NCBI GenBank assembly: GCA_018141845.1
Contig: CP073340.1
Location: forward strand, 165,001 to 229,000
DNA length: 64,000 nucleotides
Reading direction: 5' to 3'
Origin: Lachnospiraceae bacterium oral taxon 096
Lineage (GTDB): Bacteria; Bacillota; Clostridia; Lachnospirales; Lachnospiraceae
Part shown: positions 8,725 through 18,729 of the stretch, one piece after another
How the letters are laid out: each line of letters starts with the position of its first letter
How positions within the stretch are numbered: the first letter of the stretch is position 1
Notes under the pieces: model-generated
Databases searched by the model: none
What the model was told of the DNA's origin: nothing
What the model saw: only the letters and a program-made list of their open reading frames with translations
Position numbers and translations under genes: made by a program

Positions 8725-11298
8725 CTATCCTTCCATTCTTCCATGGCATTGCTTATACTTCTTTCCACTTCCACAAGGACAAGGATCATTTGGATAGATC
8801 TTTTGTTCTTCATTTCTCTTTGGCTCTCTTGCCAAAGAGTCGTCCTTATTTGTTCCTGTCACCTTGACCACTGGTTCTCTCTCCACTGGCTGCTCTATGC
8901 GGACATGATACATAATGCGGACAGTATCCTCTGTAATGCCTGTAATCATCTCGTCAAACATATCATATGCACTCATCTTGTACTCAACAAGAGGATCTCT
9001 TTGACCATAGGCCTGGAGACCAATACCTTGACGCAACTGTTCCATATCGTCGATGTGATTGGTCCAACGATTGTCAATTGCCTTTAATAAAACGACACGC
9101 TCAAGCTCACGAATCTTTTCAAGGTCTGGGAATTCTGCCTCCTTGGCCTCATAGAGCTTAATCGCCTCTTCTTTTAACTTTTGCATCAAATCAGCCTTCT
9201 TCATTCCCTTCATGTCCTCAGTGTAACGCACTGGCTGAAGTGGAATGATTGGCAACAATAACTCATTAAGCTCTGTGTATGCCCAATCCTTTGCATCCGC
9301 GTCCTCGGAAATAGCTATTCCCACTGCATGCTCTACAATATCATTGATCATTCGCATAATGGTATCGCGCATATTATCGCCCTCAAGAACTTTATTTCGC
9401 TCCTCGTAGATAACTTCACGCTGCTCATTATTGACCTCATCATACTTTAACAGGTTCTCTCTCATACCATAGTTGTTGCTCTCGATCTTCATCTGTGCCT
9501 TTTCAATGGCATTGGAAAGCATTTTATGTTCAATCTGCTCTCCCTCTGGAACACCCATAGATTCAAAGATTTTTATTAATCTTTCTGAACCAAAAAGTCT
9601 CATCAAATCATCTTCTAGTGAGATATAAAATCTTGACTCACCAGGATCTCCCTGACGACCTGCACGACCACGCAACTGATTGTCAATACGCCTTGACTCA
9701 TGTCTTTCTGTACCAATAATTTTCAGACCGCCAAGAGCCTTTGCCCCTTCACCAAGCTTAATATCGGTACCACGACCTGCCATATTGGTGGCAATCGTCA
9801 CTGCACCAACAACACCTGCATCGGCAACAATCTCCGCCTCTCGCTCATGGAACTTTGCATTCAACACGGTATGCTTAATTCCCTCTTTCTTTAACATCTT
9901 CGAAAGCAACTCTGAAGTTTCGATCGTAATGGTACCAACAAGCACTGGCTGACCTTTTGCGTGGGTCTTGACAATGTCCTGAACAACCGCATTGAACTTT
10001 TCTTTCTTGCTCTTATATACAGCATCATCATAGTCAATTCTTTGCACTGGTCGGTTTGTTGGAATAGCCACTGCATCCATGCCATAGGTATTTCTAAACT
10101 CCTTTTCCTCCGTGAGTGCTGTACCTGTCATACCTGACTTCTTCTTATAGCGATTGAAGAAGTTCTGGAAGGTAATGGTAGCCAAAGTCTTTGATTCCCT
10201 CTGCACATTGACATGCTCCTTCGCCTCAATTGCCTGATGAAGCCCATCGGAATACCGTCTTCCCTGCATAATACGACCTGTAAACTCGTCGACAATTAAA
10301 ACTTCACCGTCCTTGACAACATAATCCTTATCTCTATGCATCAAGCTGTGTGCACGAAGAGCAAGAATAATATTGTGCTGAATTTCCAAGTTATCCGCAT
10401 CGGCAAGATTTTCAATATTAAAGAATTTTTCTACTTTTTTAATACCATCCAGTGTCAAGTTGACTACCTTGTCCTTTTCATTGACAACATAATCTCCCGT
10501 CTCCTCGATGTCCTCGCCCATAATGGCATTCATCTTTGTAAACTCTCCACTAGCTTCACCTCTTTCGAGCTGACGAGCTAAAATATCACATGCCTCGTAG
10601 AGCTTGGTTGATTTCGAAGACTGTCCCGAAATAATCAATGGTGTTCTTGCCTCATCAATTAATACAGAATCGACCTCATCAATAATCGCATAGTCCAAAT
10701 CTCTCAATACCTGTTGTTCCTTATAAAGAGCCATATTATCACGCAAATAATCAAATCCCAACTCATTATTTGTCACATAGGTAATATCGCAATTATATGC
10801 TGCTTTTCTTTGTTCACTGGTCATATCATTGAGTACAACACCGACAGTCAGTCCGAGATATCGATGAATGTCGCCCATCCATTCCGCATCACGCTTAGCC
10901 AAATAGTCATTGACAGTAACAATATGTACGCCTTTACCTGCAAGTGCATTTAAGTATGCTGGACAAGTTGATACCAAAGTCTTACCTTCACCAGTTCGCA
11001 TCTCTGCGATTCTTCCCTGGTGTAAAACAATACCACCAATCAACTGTACTGGATAATGCTCCATTCCTACAGAGCGCTTTGCAGCCTCTCGAACTGTGGC
11101 AAATGCCTCTGGCAAAATATCATCTAAGGTCTCACCATTTGCTAAACGCTCCTTTAACTTTGGTGTCTGTGCCTTCAATTCTTCATCACTAAGTGCCGCC
11201 ATCTGTGGCTGCATGGCAATGATCTTATCTACAATTGGTCTAATCTTCTTCAGCTCATGATCGCTGTGCGTTCCAAATATTTTTTCAATCAGGTTCAT
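8725..11298 (-). CDS. secA: Preprotein translocase ATPase SecA
   Basis: SecA is the ATPase motor that pushes unfolded precursors through SecYEG. The 857-residue protein has Walker A MRTGEGKT (100-107), the DEVDS Walker B region near 210, the preprotein cross-linking domain and the second nucleotide-binding fold with [12 protein letters not shown]. Near 555-565 lies [11 protein letters not shown]. The C-terminus keeps the zinc-binding SEC-C motif [14 protein letters not shown]. Its length is normal. Its product would handle the many exported proteins in this window. The start has a CAGGAGATAGTGGA ribosome binding site. Confidence 0.98.
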   Translation of the reverse strand: MNLIEKIFGTHSDHELKKIRPIVDKIIAMQPQMAALSDEELKAQTPKLKERLANGETLDDILPEAFATVREAAKRSVGMEHYPVQLIGGIVLHQGRIAEMRTGEGKTLVSTCPAYLNALAGKGVHIVTVNDYLAKRDAEWMGDIHRYLGLTVGVVLNDMTSEQRKAAYNCDITYVTNNELGFDYLRDNMALYKEQQVLRDLDYAIIDEVDSVLIDEARTPLIISGQSSKSTKLYEACDILARQLERGEASGEFTKMNAIMGEDIEETGDYVVNEKDKVVNLTLDGIKKVEKFFNIENLADADNLEIQHNIILALRAHSLMHRDKDYVVKDGEVLIVDEFTGRIMQGRRYSDGLHQAIEAKEHVNVQRESKTLATITFQNFFNRYKKKSGMTGTALTEEKEFRNTYGMDAVAIPTNRPVQRIDYDDAVYKSKKEKFNAVVQDIVKTHAKGQPVLVGTITIETSELLSKMLKKEGIKHTVLNAKFHEREAEIVADAGVVGAVTIATNMAGRGTDIKLGEGAKALGGLKIIGTERHESRRIDNQLRGRAGRQGDPGESRFYISLEDDLMRLFGSERLIKIFESMGVPEGEQIEHKMLSNAIEKAQMKIESNNYGMRENLLKYDEVNNEQREVIYEERNKVLEGDNMRDTIMRMINDIVEHAVGIAISEDADAKDWAYTELNELLLPIIPLQPVRYTEDMKGMKKADLMQKLKEEAIKLYEAKEAEFPDLEKIRELERVVLLKAIDNRWTNHIDDMEQLRQGIGLQAYGQRDPLVEYKMSAYDMFDEMITGITEDTVRIMYHVRIEQPVEREPVVKVTGTNKDDSLAREPKRNEEQKIYPNDPCPCGSGKKYKQCHGRMEG

Positions 11299-11351
11299 TC
11301 CACTATCTCCTGTAATTATTTCCCTTTATTTTTTGATCAAAGGTGATACGC

Positions 11352-11357
11352 ATTATA
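11352..11357 (-). promoter_or_regulatory. -10 box upstream of secA
   Basis: A TATAAT hexamer on the minus strand lies 54 nt upstream of the secA start in the 287-nt divergent intergenic region with hpf. I see no convincing -35 box at the matching distance, so only the -10 is reported. Confidence 0.35.
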
Positions 11358-11523
11358 TCACACTCTACACTAACTTAATTATTCTATCACTTGCAACCCC
11401 TAACTTCAATGTAATTCTTATTTTTTTTAGATTTGAACAAATTGTCTTTTTCTGTATATACTTATAAAGTTCTATTTTTCAGCATTTTTAATATTTATTG
11501 TATCAACAATTTAAATTTTATTA

Positions 11524-11552
11524 TTGAATTTATCATCTCTTTGTGCTATACT
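11524..11552 (+). promoter_or_regulatory. Promoter of hpf
   Basis: TTGAAT (11524-11529), a 17-nt spacer and TATACT (11547-11552) form a near-consensus sigma-A promoter, with the start codon 34 nt downstream of the -10 box. Confidence 0.7.
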
Positions 11553-11585
11553 TTAACTAATCTAAACGAGAAGGAGTTGATCATT

Positions 11586-12122
11586 ATGCGTTATACCATT
11601 ACTGGAAGAAATATTGAGGTTACACAAGGTTTAAAGGATGCCGTTGAAGAAAAGCTTGCTAAGTTAGATCGCTATTTTGCAGATGACACTTTGGCAAAGG
11701 TTTCCCTCAGTGTACAAAGAGCTGACCAAAAGATTGAGATCACCATCCCAACAAAATTGGGACTCATTCGTGCTGAAGAGACAACTACCGATATGTATTC
11801 CAGCATTGACCTTGCAATCGACTTAATTGAAAAGCAGATTAAAAAGTATAAAAGTAAATTGATTGACAAAAAGCAATCTGCACAGAGCTTTTCACAGGCC
11901 TTCTTCTCTGAGACATCTGACGATGTACTCGATGATGATGCACTAAAGATTGTCAAAGTCAAGAAATTTGCAATAAAGCCTATGGACCCTGAAGAAGCCG
12001 TTTTACAGATGGAAATGCTCGGTCACGCCTTCTTCGTTTTCCTAAATTCCGAAACCGAGAATGTAAATGTAGTTTACAAGAGAAAGAACGGAACCTATGG
12101 AATTATTGAACCTGAGTCATAG
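11586..12122 (+). CDS. hpf: Long-form ribosome hibernation promoting factor
   Basis: Binds the decoding region of the 30S subunit and drives 100S ribosome dimerisation in stationary phase. The 178-residue protein has the N-terminal HPF/RaiA domain (about 1-95, starting MRYTITGRNIEVT), a linker and the C-terminal dimerisation domain (about 120-178, with GHAFFVFLN and YKRKNGTYGIIEP). The length identifies the long form typical of Firmicutes. The start at 11586 follows GAGAAGGAG. The frame is open further upstream, but that part is AT-rich promoter DNA. It is the only plus-strand gene in the first 35 kb. Confidence 0.95.
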   Translation: MRYTITGRNIEVTQGLKDAVEEKLAKLDRYFADDTLAKVSLSVQRADQKIEITIPTKLGLIRAEETTTDMYSSIDLAIDLIEKQIKKYKSKLIDKKQSAQSFSQAFFSETSDDVLDDDALKIVKVKKFAIKPMDPEEAVLQMEMLGHAFFVFLNSETENVNVVYKRKNGTYGIIEPES

Positions 12123-12143
12123 TATCATAATAAATACATCCTC

Positions 12144-12178
12144 AAAAGGGGGCTGCAGTAAGCTGCAGTCCCCCTTTT
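12144..12178. terminator. Shared terminator between hpf and glnN
   Basis: A 15-bp stem with a single bulged T (12144-12158 with 12163-12178) and loop TAAG lies between convergent hpf and glnN. The outer pairs are A-T rich on both sides, giving a short T-tract in each direction, so it can serve both genes. Confidence 0.75.
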
Positions 12179-12198
12179 GGTATTCATTACATTTTTGA

Positions 12199-14313
12199 TT
12201 ACACTTCAAAAATCAAGTCGCCATAACTTGGCATTGGCCATAGATCTTTATCTACAATCATCTCCAAGCGATCAACAGGAGTTCTCAACTCCTCCATAGC
12301 CACAGTGACAACCTCATAGCAATATCTTGCTCGTCTTTCCCCATCCTTAATGGTTCCCTCTTCATCTGTCACTTCAATCAATCTTTCAAGTGCTGCCTTT
12401 GCTTGTACAAGTAAGGCAGAGCATTCAATCAACAATCCCTTTTGCACCTGAATATTAGCTTCTGGACAGGCCATTCTAATCTTTCCAATGGAGTCAGCCA
12501 GTCTTGTATTATAGCGAATGACTGCTGGCAAAATTGATTTACTTGCCACATCAATCATTGTTCTTGCTTCAATGTTAATGGTCTTTGCATAGGCTTCATA
12601 CTCAATCTCAGCACGAGATTCAAGTTCTGCCTTTGTGTACACACCAAAAGCTTCAAAAAGCTTTACAGACTTTTCTGTAGTGAGCGCTGGAATGGCATCC
12701 ACCATACACTTAATATTCGGAAGTCCTCGCCTCTTGGCCTCTTCCACCCAAGCATCGGAATAGCCATTGCCATTAAAGATAATGCGACGGTGCTCTGCCA
12801 ACATCTTCTTGATCATGTCGTGAACTGCCATCTCAAAATCTTCGGCCTTTTCGAGCTCATCCGCCACTTCCTTGAAACTCTCAGCCACAATGGTATTGAG
12901 TACAACATTTGGGGAAGAGATAGAATCTGAAGATCCAACCATTCGAAATTCAAACTTATTATTGGTAAATGCAAATGGTGAAGTTCTATTTCGATCAGTT
13001 GCATCCTTTTCAAAATCTGGCAATGTCGCCACGCCTGTCTTTAACATACCACCTCTTATGGAATGTGTTGCCTCACCTGTCGAACAAAGCTGATCAATCA
13101 CATCTTCCAACTGCTCTCCAAGGAATACAGAAATAATTGCTGGTGGTGCCTCATTTGCCCCCAATCTGTGATCATTTCCTGGCACAGATGCCGATTGGCG
13201 AAGTAAATCGGCATGGCGATCTACGGCCTGTAAGATACAAGCAAGCACCAATAAAAATTGTACATTTTCATGTGGCGTGTCACCAGGATTTAATAAATTG
13301 ATACCATCATTGGTTGTCAACGACCAATTGTCATGCTTTCCTGAACCATTGACACCTGCAAATGGTTTCTCATGCAATAGGCAGGTCAAGCCATGGTGAC
13401 CAGCAATTTTTTTCATCGTCTCCATCGTAATTTGGTTGTGGTCTGTTGCAATATTGGCCTGCTCATAGACTGGAGCAAGCTCATGCTGTGCAGGTGCAAC
13501 CTCATTGTGCTGAGTTTTTGCTGGCACACCCAATTTCCACAACTCATGGTTGATGTCATTCATATAGGCTGCAATGCGCTCTCGAATCGCACCAAAATAA
13601 TGATCCTCTAATTCTTGCCCTTTTGGTGGCATCGCTCCAAATAATGTCCTTCCGGTATAGATCAAGTCCTTTCTTTGTAAATACTTTTGTTTGTCCACAA
13701 TAAAGTACTCTTGTTCCGCACCAATGGATGGTGTCACACGCTTTGATGTTGTATTTCCAAAGAGTCGAAGAATTCGAAGTGATTGTGTGTTAATTGCTTC
13801 CATAGAGCGAAGAAGAGGAGTTTTTTTGTCTAAGGCCTCTCCCTTGTAGGAACAAAATGCAGTAGGAATATATAAGGTCACACCAAGAGCATCTTCCCTA
13901 ATAAATGCAGGAGAAGTGCAATCCCAAGCTGTATATCCCCTCGCCTCAAATGTTGCGCGAAGCCCACCTGATGGAAAACTAGAAGCATCTGGCTCTCCCT
14001 TGGTCAGCTCTTTTCCCGAAAACTCCATAATCACCTTGCCATTCTTTGGTGCTGAAATAAAGGAATCATGCTTTTCTGCAGTCACGCCAGTCAGTGGTTG
14101 AAACCAATGTGTATAATGCGTTGCTCCTCTAGAAAGTGCCCACTCCTTCATTCCATGTGCAACAACCTCGGCCACACTTGGATCAAGCTCTGTACCTTCT
14201 TCAATTGTTACTCTCAATTTCTTATAAATATTTTTTGGCAAGTATTTTGCCATCACTGCGTCGTTAAATACATTGCAACCAAAAAATTCAGATACGCTCT
14301 GGATTTCTTCCAT
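12199..14313 (-). CDS. glnN: Type III glutamine synthetase
   Basis: Makes glutamine from glutamate, ammonia and ATP. At 704 residues it matches the GSIII class (about 700) and not GSI (about 450). Landmarks are the N-terminal FFGCNVFND, the substrate segment [14 protein letters not shown] and the ATP/metal-site stretch [17 protein letters not shown] (near 310). Another is the long C-terminal helical domain. GSIII forms dodecamers in Bacteroidetes and many clostridia. It is transcribed after fba, which is separated from it by a hairpin at 14345-14369. No -35/-10 pair of its own is clear, although TTTATAATAAAG lies 24-30 nt before the ribosome binding site GAGGTGG. Confidence 0.95.
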   Translation of the reverse strand: MEEIQSVSEFFGCNVFNDAVMAKYLPKNIYKKLRVTIEEGTELDPSVAEVVAHGMKEWALSRGATHYTHWFQPLTGVTAEKHDSFISAPKNGKVIMEFSGKELTKGEPDASSFPSGGLRATFEARGYTAWDCTSPAFIREDALGVTLYIPTAFCSYKGEALDKKTPLLRSMEAINTQSLRILRLFGNTTSKRVTPSIGAEQEYFIVDKQKYLQRKDLIYTGRTLFGAMPPKGQELEDHYFGAIRERIAAYMNDINHELWKLGVPAKTQHNEVAPAQHELAPVYEQANIATDHNQITMETMKKIAGHHGLTCLLHEKPFAGVNGSGKHDNWSLTTNDGINLLNPGDTPHENVQFLLVLACILQAVDRHADLLRQSASVPGNDHRLGANEAPPAIISVFLGEQLEDVIDQLCSTGEATHSIRGGMLKTGVATLPDFEKDATDRNRTSPFAFTNNKFEFRMVGSSDSISSPNVVLNTIVAESFKEVADELEKAEDFEMAVHDMIKKMLAEHRRIIFNGNGYSDAWVEEAKRRGLPNIKCMVDAIPALTTEKSVKLFEAFGVYTKAELESRAEIEYEAYAKTINIEARTMIDVASKSILPAVIRYNTRLADSIGKIRMACPEANIQVQKGLLIECSALLVQAKAALERLIEVTDEEGTIKDGERRARYCYEVVTVAMEELRTPVDRLEMIVDKDLWPMPSYGDLIFEV

Positions 14314-14344
14314 TTTTCCACCTCATTATCACCTTTATTATAAA

Positions 14345-14369
14345 GGCGTCCTCCCAAAAGGAGAACGCC
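14345..14369 (-). terminator. fba terminator
   Basis: A 10-bp G-C-rich stem (14345-14354 with 14360-14369, one G-U pair) lies 23 nt after the fba stop on the minus strand and is followed by TTTATAAT. It separates the fba transcript from glnN. Confidence 0.65.
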
Positions 14370-14392
14370 CATCTTGTTACTCTTTTTTGTTC

Positions 14393-15256
14393 TTAGGCCT
14401 TATTTGCTGAACCAAAGAGCTCAATCTTCTCACGGACTGTCTCCATAATTGCGTCAGCACCTGGCTTTAAGAGCTTTCTAGGATCAAATCCCTTGCCCTC
14501 AAGATCCTTGCCAGCCTCGATGTACTCACGAGTTGCCTTGGCAAATGAAATCTGGCACTCGGTATTTACATTGATCTTTGCCACACCAAGAGTGATGGCC
14601 TTCTTAATCATATCTGCTGGAATACCTGTACCACCATGTAAAACAAGTGGCATCTTTCCAGTCTTTGCCTGAATCTTATCCAATGCTTCGAAGTTTAATC
14701 CCTTCCAGTTTGCAGGATATACTCCGTGGATATTTCCAATACCTGCTGCAAGGAAGTCAATACCCAAATCTGCAATTCTCTTGCACTCTTCTGGATCAGC
14801 TACCTCACCCATTCCGATAACGCCATCTTCTTCTCCACCGATGGATCCAACCTCAGCCTCGATAGATAAGCCAGCCTTATGAGCTGCTGCTACAAGCTCT
14901 GTCGTCTTTGTAACATTCTCGTCGATAGCAAAGTGTGAACCATCAAACATAATGGATGAAAAGCCAGCTTCAATGCACTTTAAGCAACCATCATATGTAC
15001 CATGATCAAGATGAAGGGCTACTGGCACAGTAATCTTCATCTCCTCCATCATTGCCTTTACCATAGCAGCAACGGTCTTAAATCCTGTCATATACTTACC
15101 TGCACCCTCAGAAACACCAAGGATAACTGGTGACTGCATCTCCTGTGCTACAGTAAGAATTGACTTTGTCCACTCAAGATTGTTGATGTTGAACTGTCCA
15201 ACTGCATAATGTCCTTCTTTTGCCTTATTCAGCATTTCTGTTGCTGATACTAACAT
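14393..15256 (-). CDS. fba: Class II fructose-1,6-bisphosphate aldolase
   Basis: Zinc-dependent aldolase of glycolysis and gluconeogenesis, splitting FBP to DHAP and glyceraldehyde 3-phosphate. The 287-residue protein carries the zinc/catalytic segment LHLDHGTYD (near 82-90) and the family signatures GFSSIMFDGSH and EAEVGSIGGEEDG. It also has the phosphate-binding LHGGTGIP and NVNTECQ. Length fits the short class II form. The start has AAGGAGGACTTATT upstream. It begins 47 nt after the thrC stop with no terminator visible between, so read-through from thrC is possible. Confidence 0.95.
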   Translation of the reverse strand: MLVSATEMLNKAKEGHYAVGQFNINNLEWTKSILTVAQEMQSPVILGVSEGAGKYMTGFKTVAAMVKAMMEEMKITVPVALHLDHGTYDGCLKCIEAGFSSIMFDGSHFAIDENVTKTTELVAAAHKAGLSIEAEVGSIGGEEDGVIGMGEVADPEECKRIADLGIDFLAAGIGNIHGVYPANWKGLNFEALDKIQAKTGKMPLVLHGGTGIPADMIKKAITLGVAKINVNTECQISFAKATREYIEAGKDLEGKGFDPRKLLKPGADAIMETVREKIELFGSANKA

Positions 15257-15303
15257 AATAAGTCCTCCTTCATTTTGTGAATTTTAAAACCATTGTTATT
15301 GTA

Positions 15304-16794
15304 CTACATTTTTAAAATATCTGCCACAGTATTTTCCATTTGATCGACATCACATTCAAGATTGTGGCGAACTGGAGCAGTCTTAATGTCCTCCACTGCT
15401 GCTGGAATTGCTACTCTACTGAGCTTTTGAAGCTCATCAACCACAGCCCACTCATCCATATTTTCGTCAATGTTTTCAATCGCACTGACCACACTTCGAG
15501 AAAACTTATATGGGCTTGCTGTTGAAGCAATAACAGTCTTTGTTTTGTCCCTAGTCTCTTTCCTATAATTTTCATAGACAGCAGAAGCCACTCCTGTATG
15601 CGTGTCAATCACATATCCTGTATCTTCATAGAGCTTCTTAATCTGAGCTGCATTGGTCTTTTCATCTGCATATCCACTGATAAAATCGGCCATAAATGCA
15701 CGCATCTGTGAAGTTATCGTATACTCTCCCTTAGTTGCAAGATCTTGCATCATCTGCCTATTTACATCAGCATCTGCACCACAACTTAAGTAAATCAATC
15801 TCTCTAAATTGCTAGAGATCAAAATATCCATAGATGGGGAAGAAGTTAAAATAAAATCTCTCTTCTTGTCATAGGTGCCTGTGGTAAAGAAATCAAACAA
15901 CACCTTGTTATCATTGGACGCACAAATGAGTTTATTGACTGGAAGTCCCATTCTCTTTCCAATATATGCTGCCAAAATATTTCCAAAGTTTCCTGTTGGT
16001 ACACAAATATTGATCTTCTCGCCAAACAAAATCTCACCATTCTCTACTAACTTTGCATAGGCATAAACATAGTAGACAATCTGTGGAACCAGTCGACCAA
16101 TATTGATGGAATTTGCACTTGAAAGCTGTATGCCATGATGAGCCAGTTTCTCTCCAAATGCACGGTCTCCAAAAATCTTTTTCACACCTGTCTGTGCATC
16201 ATCAAAATTTCCATGAATGGCAACAACAGCTGTATTGTCTCCACGCTGAGTCACCATCTGCAATTTTTGTACCTTGCTCACGCCACCTTTTGGATAAAAG
16301 ACAATAATTCCTGTCCCCTCAACATCAGCAAATCCTGCCATTGCCGCCTTACCTGTATCTCCACTGGTCGCTGTCAAAATCACGATCTTATTCTCCACAC
16401 CATTTTTCTTTGCTGCAGTTGTCAAAAGATGTGGCAAAATCGAAAGAGCCATATCTTTAAAGGCAATCGTATTTCCATGGAATAGCTCTAGATAATATGC
16501 CCCATCGGCCTTCGTCAATGGTGCAATTTCCTTTGTATCAAACTTTTCATCATAAGCTTTTTGAATACAGGACTTTAATTCTTCCTCTGTGTAGTCAGTC
16601 AAAAATAATTTCATCACTTCATAGGCTGTCTCTTGATAGCTCTTTCCGACCAAGGTATATAAATCAAAATCAAAAGTAGGAATTTCCTCTGGCATAAACA
16701 AACCACCATCATCGGCTAATCCCTTTAAAATTGCCTGTGATGCAGTGAGGTTTTTTTCTCCTCCCCTTGTACTGCTATACATTATATTCTTCAT
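15304..16794 (-). CDS. thrC: Threonine synthase
   Basis: PLP enzyme converting O-phosphohomoserine to threonine. The 496-residue length fits the longer fungal/enterobacterial-type family. The PLP lysine lies in GNTIAFKDMALSILP (near residue 113), and the phosphate-binding loop is in TATSGDTGKAAM. The start is supported by AGGAGAAGAAAG. It lies 15 nt after the TPM-domain gene and appears to be the end of the compact run that begins at metK. hom, which feeds it, sits separately at 5748; no homoserine kinase is seen in this window. Confidence 0.95.
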   Translation of the reverse strand: MKNIMYSSTRGGEKNLTASQAILKGLADDGGLFMPEEIPTFDFDLYTLVGKSYQETAYEVMKLFLTDYTEEELKSCIQKAYDEKFDTKEIAPLTKADGAYYLELFHGNTIAFKDMALSILPHLLTTAAKKNGVENKIVILTATSGDTGKAAMAGFADVEGTGIIVFYPKGGVSKVQKLQMVTQRGDNTAVVAIHGNFDDAQTGVKKIFGDRAFGEKLAHHGIQLSSANSINIGRLVPQIVYYVYAYAKLVENGEILFGEKINICVPTGNFGNILAAYIGKRMGLPVNKLICASNDNKVLFDFFTTGTYDKKRDFILTSSPSMDILISSNLERLIYLSCGADADVNRQMMQDLATKGEYTITSQMRAFMADFISGYADEKTNAAQIKKLYEDTGYVIDTHTGVASAVYENYRKETRDKTKTVIASTASPYKFSRSVVSAIENIDENMDEWAVVDELQKLSRVAIPAAVEDIKTAPVRHNLECDVDQMENTVADILKM

Positions 16795-16809
16795 CTTTCT
16801 TCTCCTGTA

Positions 16810-17661
16810 TTAAAATTTTCTGCCCGTTCCACTATATCTTCCACCACCTGAACTTCTATGTGTCGTCGTTCGGCCACTGCTACTACCTGAACTACTACTT
16901 CTACTTCTTGGTGAATAGTGGCGACTCACTCTCGTATCAATGAGGCGAGGTGGTTGATTGAGAAACGAAAATCCTGCACCTGCTGCATAAGTCAACGCCT
17001 GTTGCTTTGATTTTTGTGCCTGTGCCACCATTGAATACCCCTTTTTTACTTTCCTTCGATAAAAGAATGCTGGAAATAAAGCTACCACAAGCGATATTAG
17101 CCCCTCTTGTTTGGTCAAAATACCACTTTCTAAGAAAGAATCTCCAAAAACAAAATATTGCTTTTTCACTGTTCCTTGACTGTAGTAATAGGATACATCG
17201 GCAATTGCAGATTGGGCACACCTTGCATATTGCTGTGCTTTTACATCACTGTACGCATTGTCAACAATTTTCTTTTGGCGTTCATCCGAAAAATACCGCA
17301 TGGCGTCACCTTTAGTATAAAAGTATATCTCTCGATTGTCCATATCTATAAGAAATAATACTCCTGATTTTTTATCTCCCTTGCCTATTTTTTTCGTTGT
17401 ATAAAAGTAGTCGGCATACCTTTGGGCACTTTTTCCCTGTGCATTATTTGTCGTCACTACGGCAACATCAAATCCCGTCTGTAGAATCACCTTTTGGATT
17501 TCCTCTCCAATATCAGCTTCTTGGGCAGCACTAAATAAATCTGCATCGTCATAGACGCCCATATTTACTGCATCATCCGCATAGACAGGGAGCAAAAACC
17601 TAAAAAAGACAGCCATCAAAAAGATAACTATAGAGCAAATCAGCTTCCTTTTTTCTTTCAT
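16810..17661 (-). CDS. TPM-domain (YgcG-like) membrane protein
   Basis: The 283-residue protein has an N-terminal signal or anchor (about 7-28, ending at VYADD). A TPM domain (about 38-165) carries VYDDADLFS, TGFDVAVVTTNN and GVLFLIDMDNREIYFYTKG. A second hydrophobic segment (about 185-203) is followed by a basic stretch, then a Ser/Gly/Arg-rich tail ending GGGRYSGTGRKF. TPM domains face the outside and have been tied to envelope or photosystem repair; the exact role here is unknown. It is 12 nt from the zinc-ribbon membrane gene, and both follow the SPFH gene. This suggests a shared membrane assembly. Confidence 0.7.
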   Translation of the reverse strand: MKEKRKLICSIVIFLMAVFFRFLLPVYADDAVNMGVYDDADLFSAAQEADIGEEIQKVILQTGFDVAVVTTNNAQGKSAQRYADYFYTTKKIGKGDKKSGVLFLIDMDNREIYFYTKGDAMRYFSDERQKKIVDNAYSDVKAQQYARCAQSAIADVSYYYSQGTVKKQYFVFGDSFLESGILTKQEGLISLVVALFPAFFYRRKVKKGYSMVAQAQKSKQQALTYAAGAGFSFLNQPPRLIDTRVSRHYSPRSRSSSSGSSSGRTTTHRSSGGGRYSGTGRKF

Positions 17662-17673
17662 CTTTTCACCTCC

Positions 17674-18717
17674 CTAGAGCAGAAAATAAAATATCAAACA
17701 AAAAATTGCAAAAACCAAAACACCTGTCATTATGGTAGTGAACCACAATTTTTTCTGATCAATGGGCAAATCTCCAATCACTCGACCATTCTGACCATTA
17801 ATAGAAAAATAATAAATTTTATTCTTGTTCCTGTCATTGTAGGTGATGGTCCAAACAGGAAGTAGGGCATATTTCCATTCCTCTTGATTGATGCGAATAT
17901 CCTTTTGATTGTAATCTATTCTACTATACTGGGCATAATTTCCATCAATTTTTCTCCTAGCATAGTTTTGTACTTCCTGATACACTGCATCCTGTAAGTT
18001 TTCTCGCTCCATATCCTTTTTCTCTGCAAAAAAGCCTGATAGATAGCTACTTGCAAAAGGCTCTTTCTTTGAAAAATCAAAGGGTTGTACTCCCTCCACC
18101 AAAATTTTATTTGTCTTTGACAGTGCAATCTTTGATAGATTTTCTATACTCATATCTCCTGAATCTGTAATTTGATAGAGTCGCTCGGTGACCTCTTGAT
18201 AATCTCCACTTCTTCTTGTCGTTCTCTTTGTTCCGACGGCATCAATATCAGCATGAACTGTAGCATTGTAGAGAAGAAATGGAAAATACACTCCTGTCAT
18301 CTTTTCAATCTGATCTTTTGAGTAAAAACTTCTCGGCACAAATCGCTTTTTCTTAATCCAATTTGAAAAAATATCCTGTGCCTTTTTTCTGCTGATCTGA
18401 AAGGGCAAAACATAGTCAGGGGCAAATCTTCCCTCCACTCTGTCCCTCATAATCACCGGGGCCTGACAATAGTAGCAAAAAGAAGCCACTGTATTTTCAT
18501 CCGTCACAATTTCTGCGCCACAATTGGGACAATAGTAATCCCTAGCTATGGTTGATGAAAAAGTCTCTTGATGAACTTCTTGTTGATTTCCCAATCGCCT
18601 CATCAATTCTTCTTGAGTAAAATTGGAATCGCAATAAATACAATGATACCCCTGCAAATCAGGATCAAAAGAGAGTTCTCCCCCACAATTTGGACATTTA
18701 TATGCTATGGTTGACAT
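17674..18717 (-). CDS. Double zinc-ribbon protein with C-terminal membrane anchor
   Basis: The 347-residue protein opens with two zinc ribbons, CPNCGG...CIYC (residues 8-28) and CPNCGAE...CYYC (about 63-84). A large middle domain of unknown family follows (FAPDYVLPFQISRKKAQDIF, later VYFPFLLYNATVHADIDAVG), and the protein ends with one transmembrane helix (about 322-346). The topology would be cytosolic domains with a tail anchor. Similar proteins occur next to SPFH and TPM genes in clostridia. No enzymatic motif is visible. The ribosome binding site of this gene lies in the 12-nt gap after the SPFH gene. Confidence 0.65.
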   Translation of the reverse strand: MSTIAYKCPNCGGELSFDPDLQGYHCIYCDSNFTQEELMRRLGNQQEVHQETFSSTIARDYYCPNCGAEIVTDENTVASFCYYCQAPVIMRDRVEGRFAPDYVLPFQISRKKAQDIFSNWIKKKRFVPRSFYSKDQIEKMTGVYFPFLLYNATVHADIDAVGTKRTTRRSGDYQEVTERLYQITDSGDMSIENLSKIALSKTNKILVEGVQPFDFSKKEPFASSYLSGFFAEKKDMERENLQDAVYQEVQNYARRKIDGNYAQYSRIDYNQKDIRINQEEWKYALLPVWTITYNDRNKNKIYYFSINGQNGRVIGDLPIDQKKLWFTTIMTGVLVFAIFCLIFYFLL

Positions 18718-18729
18718 CTTTGACCTCCC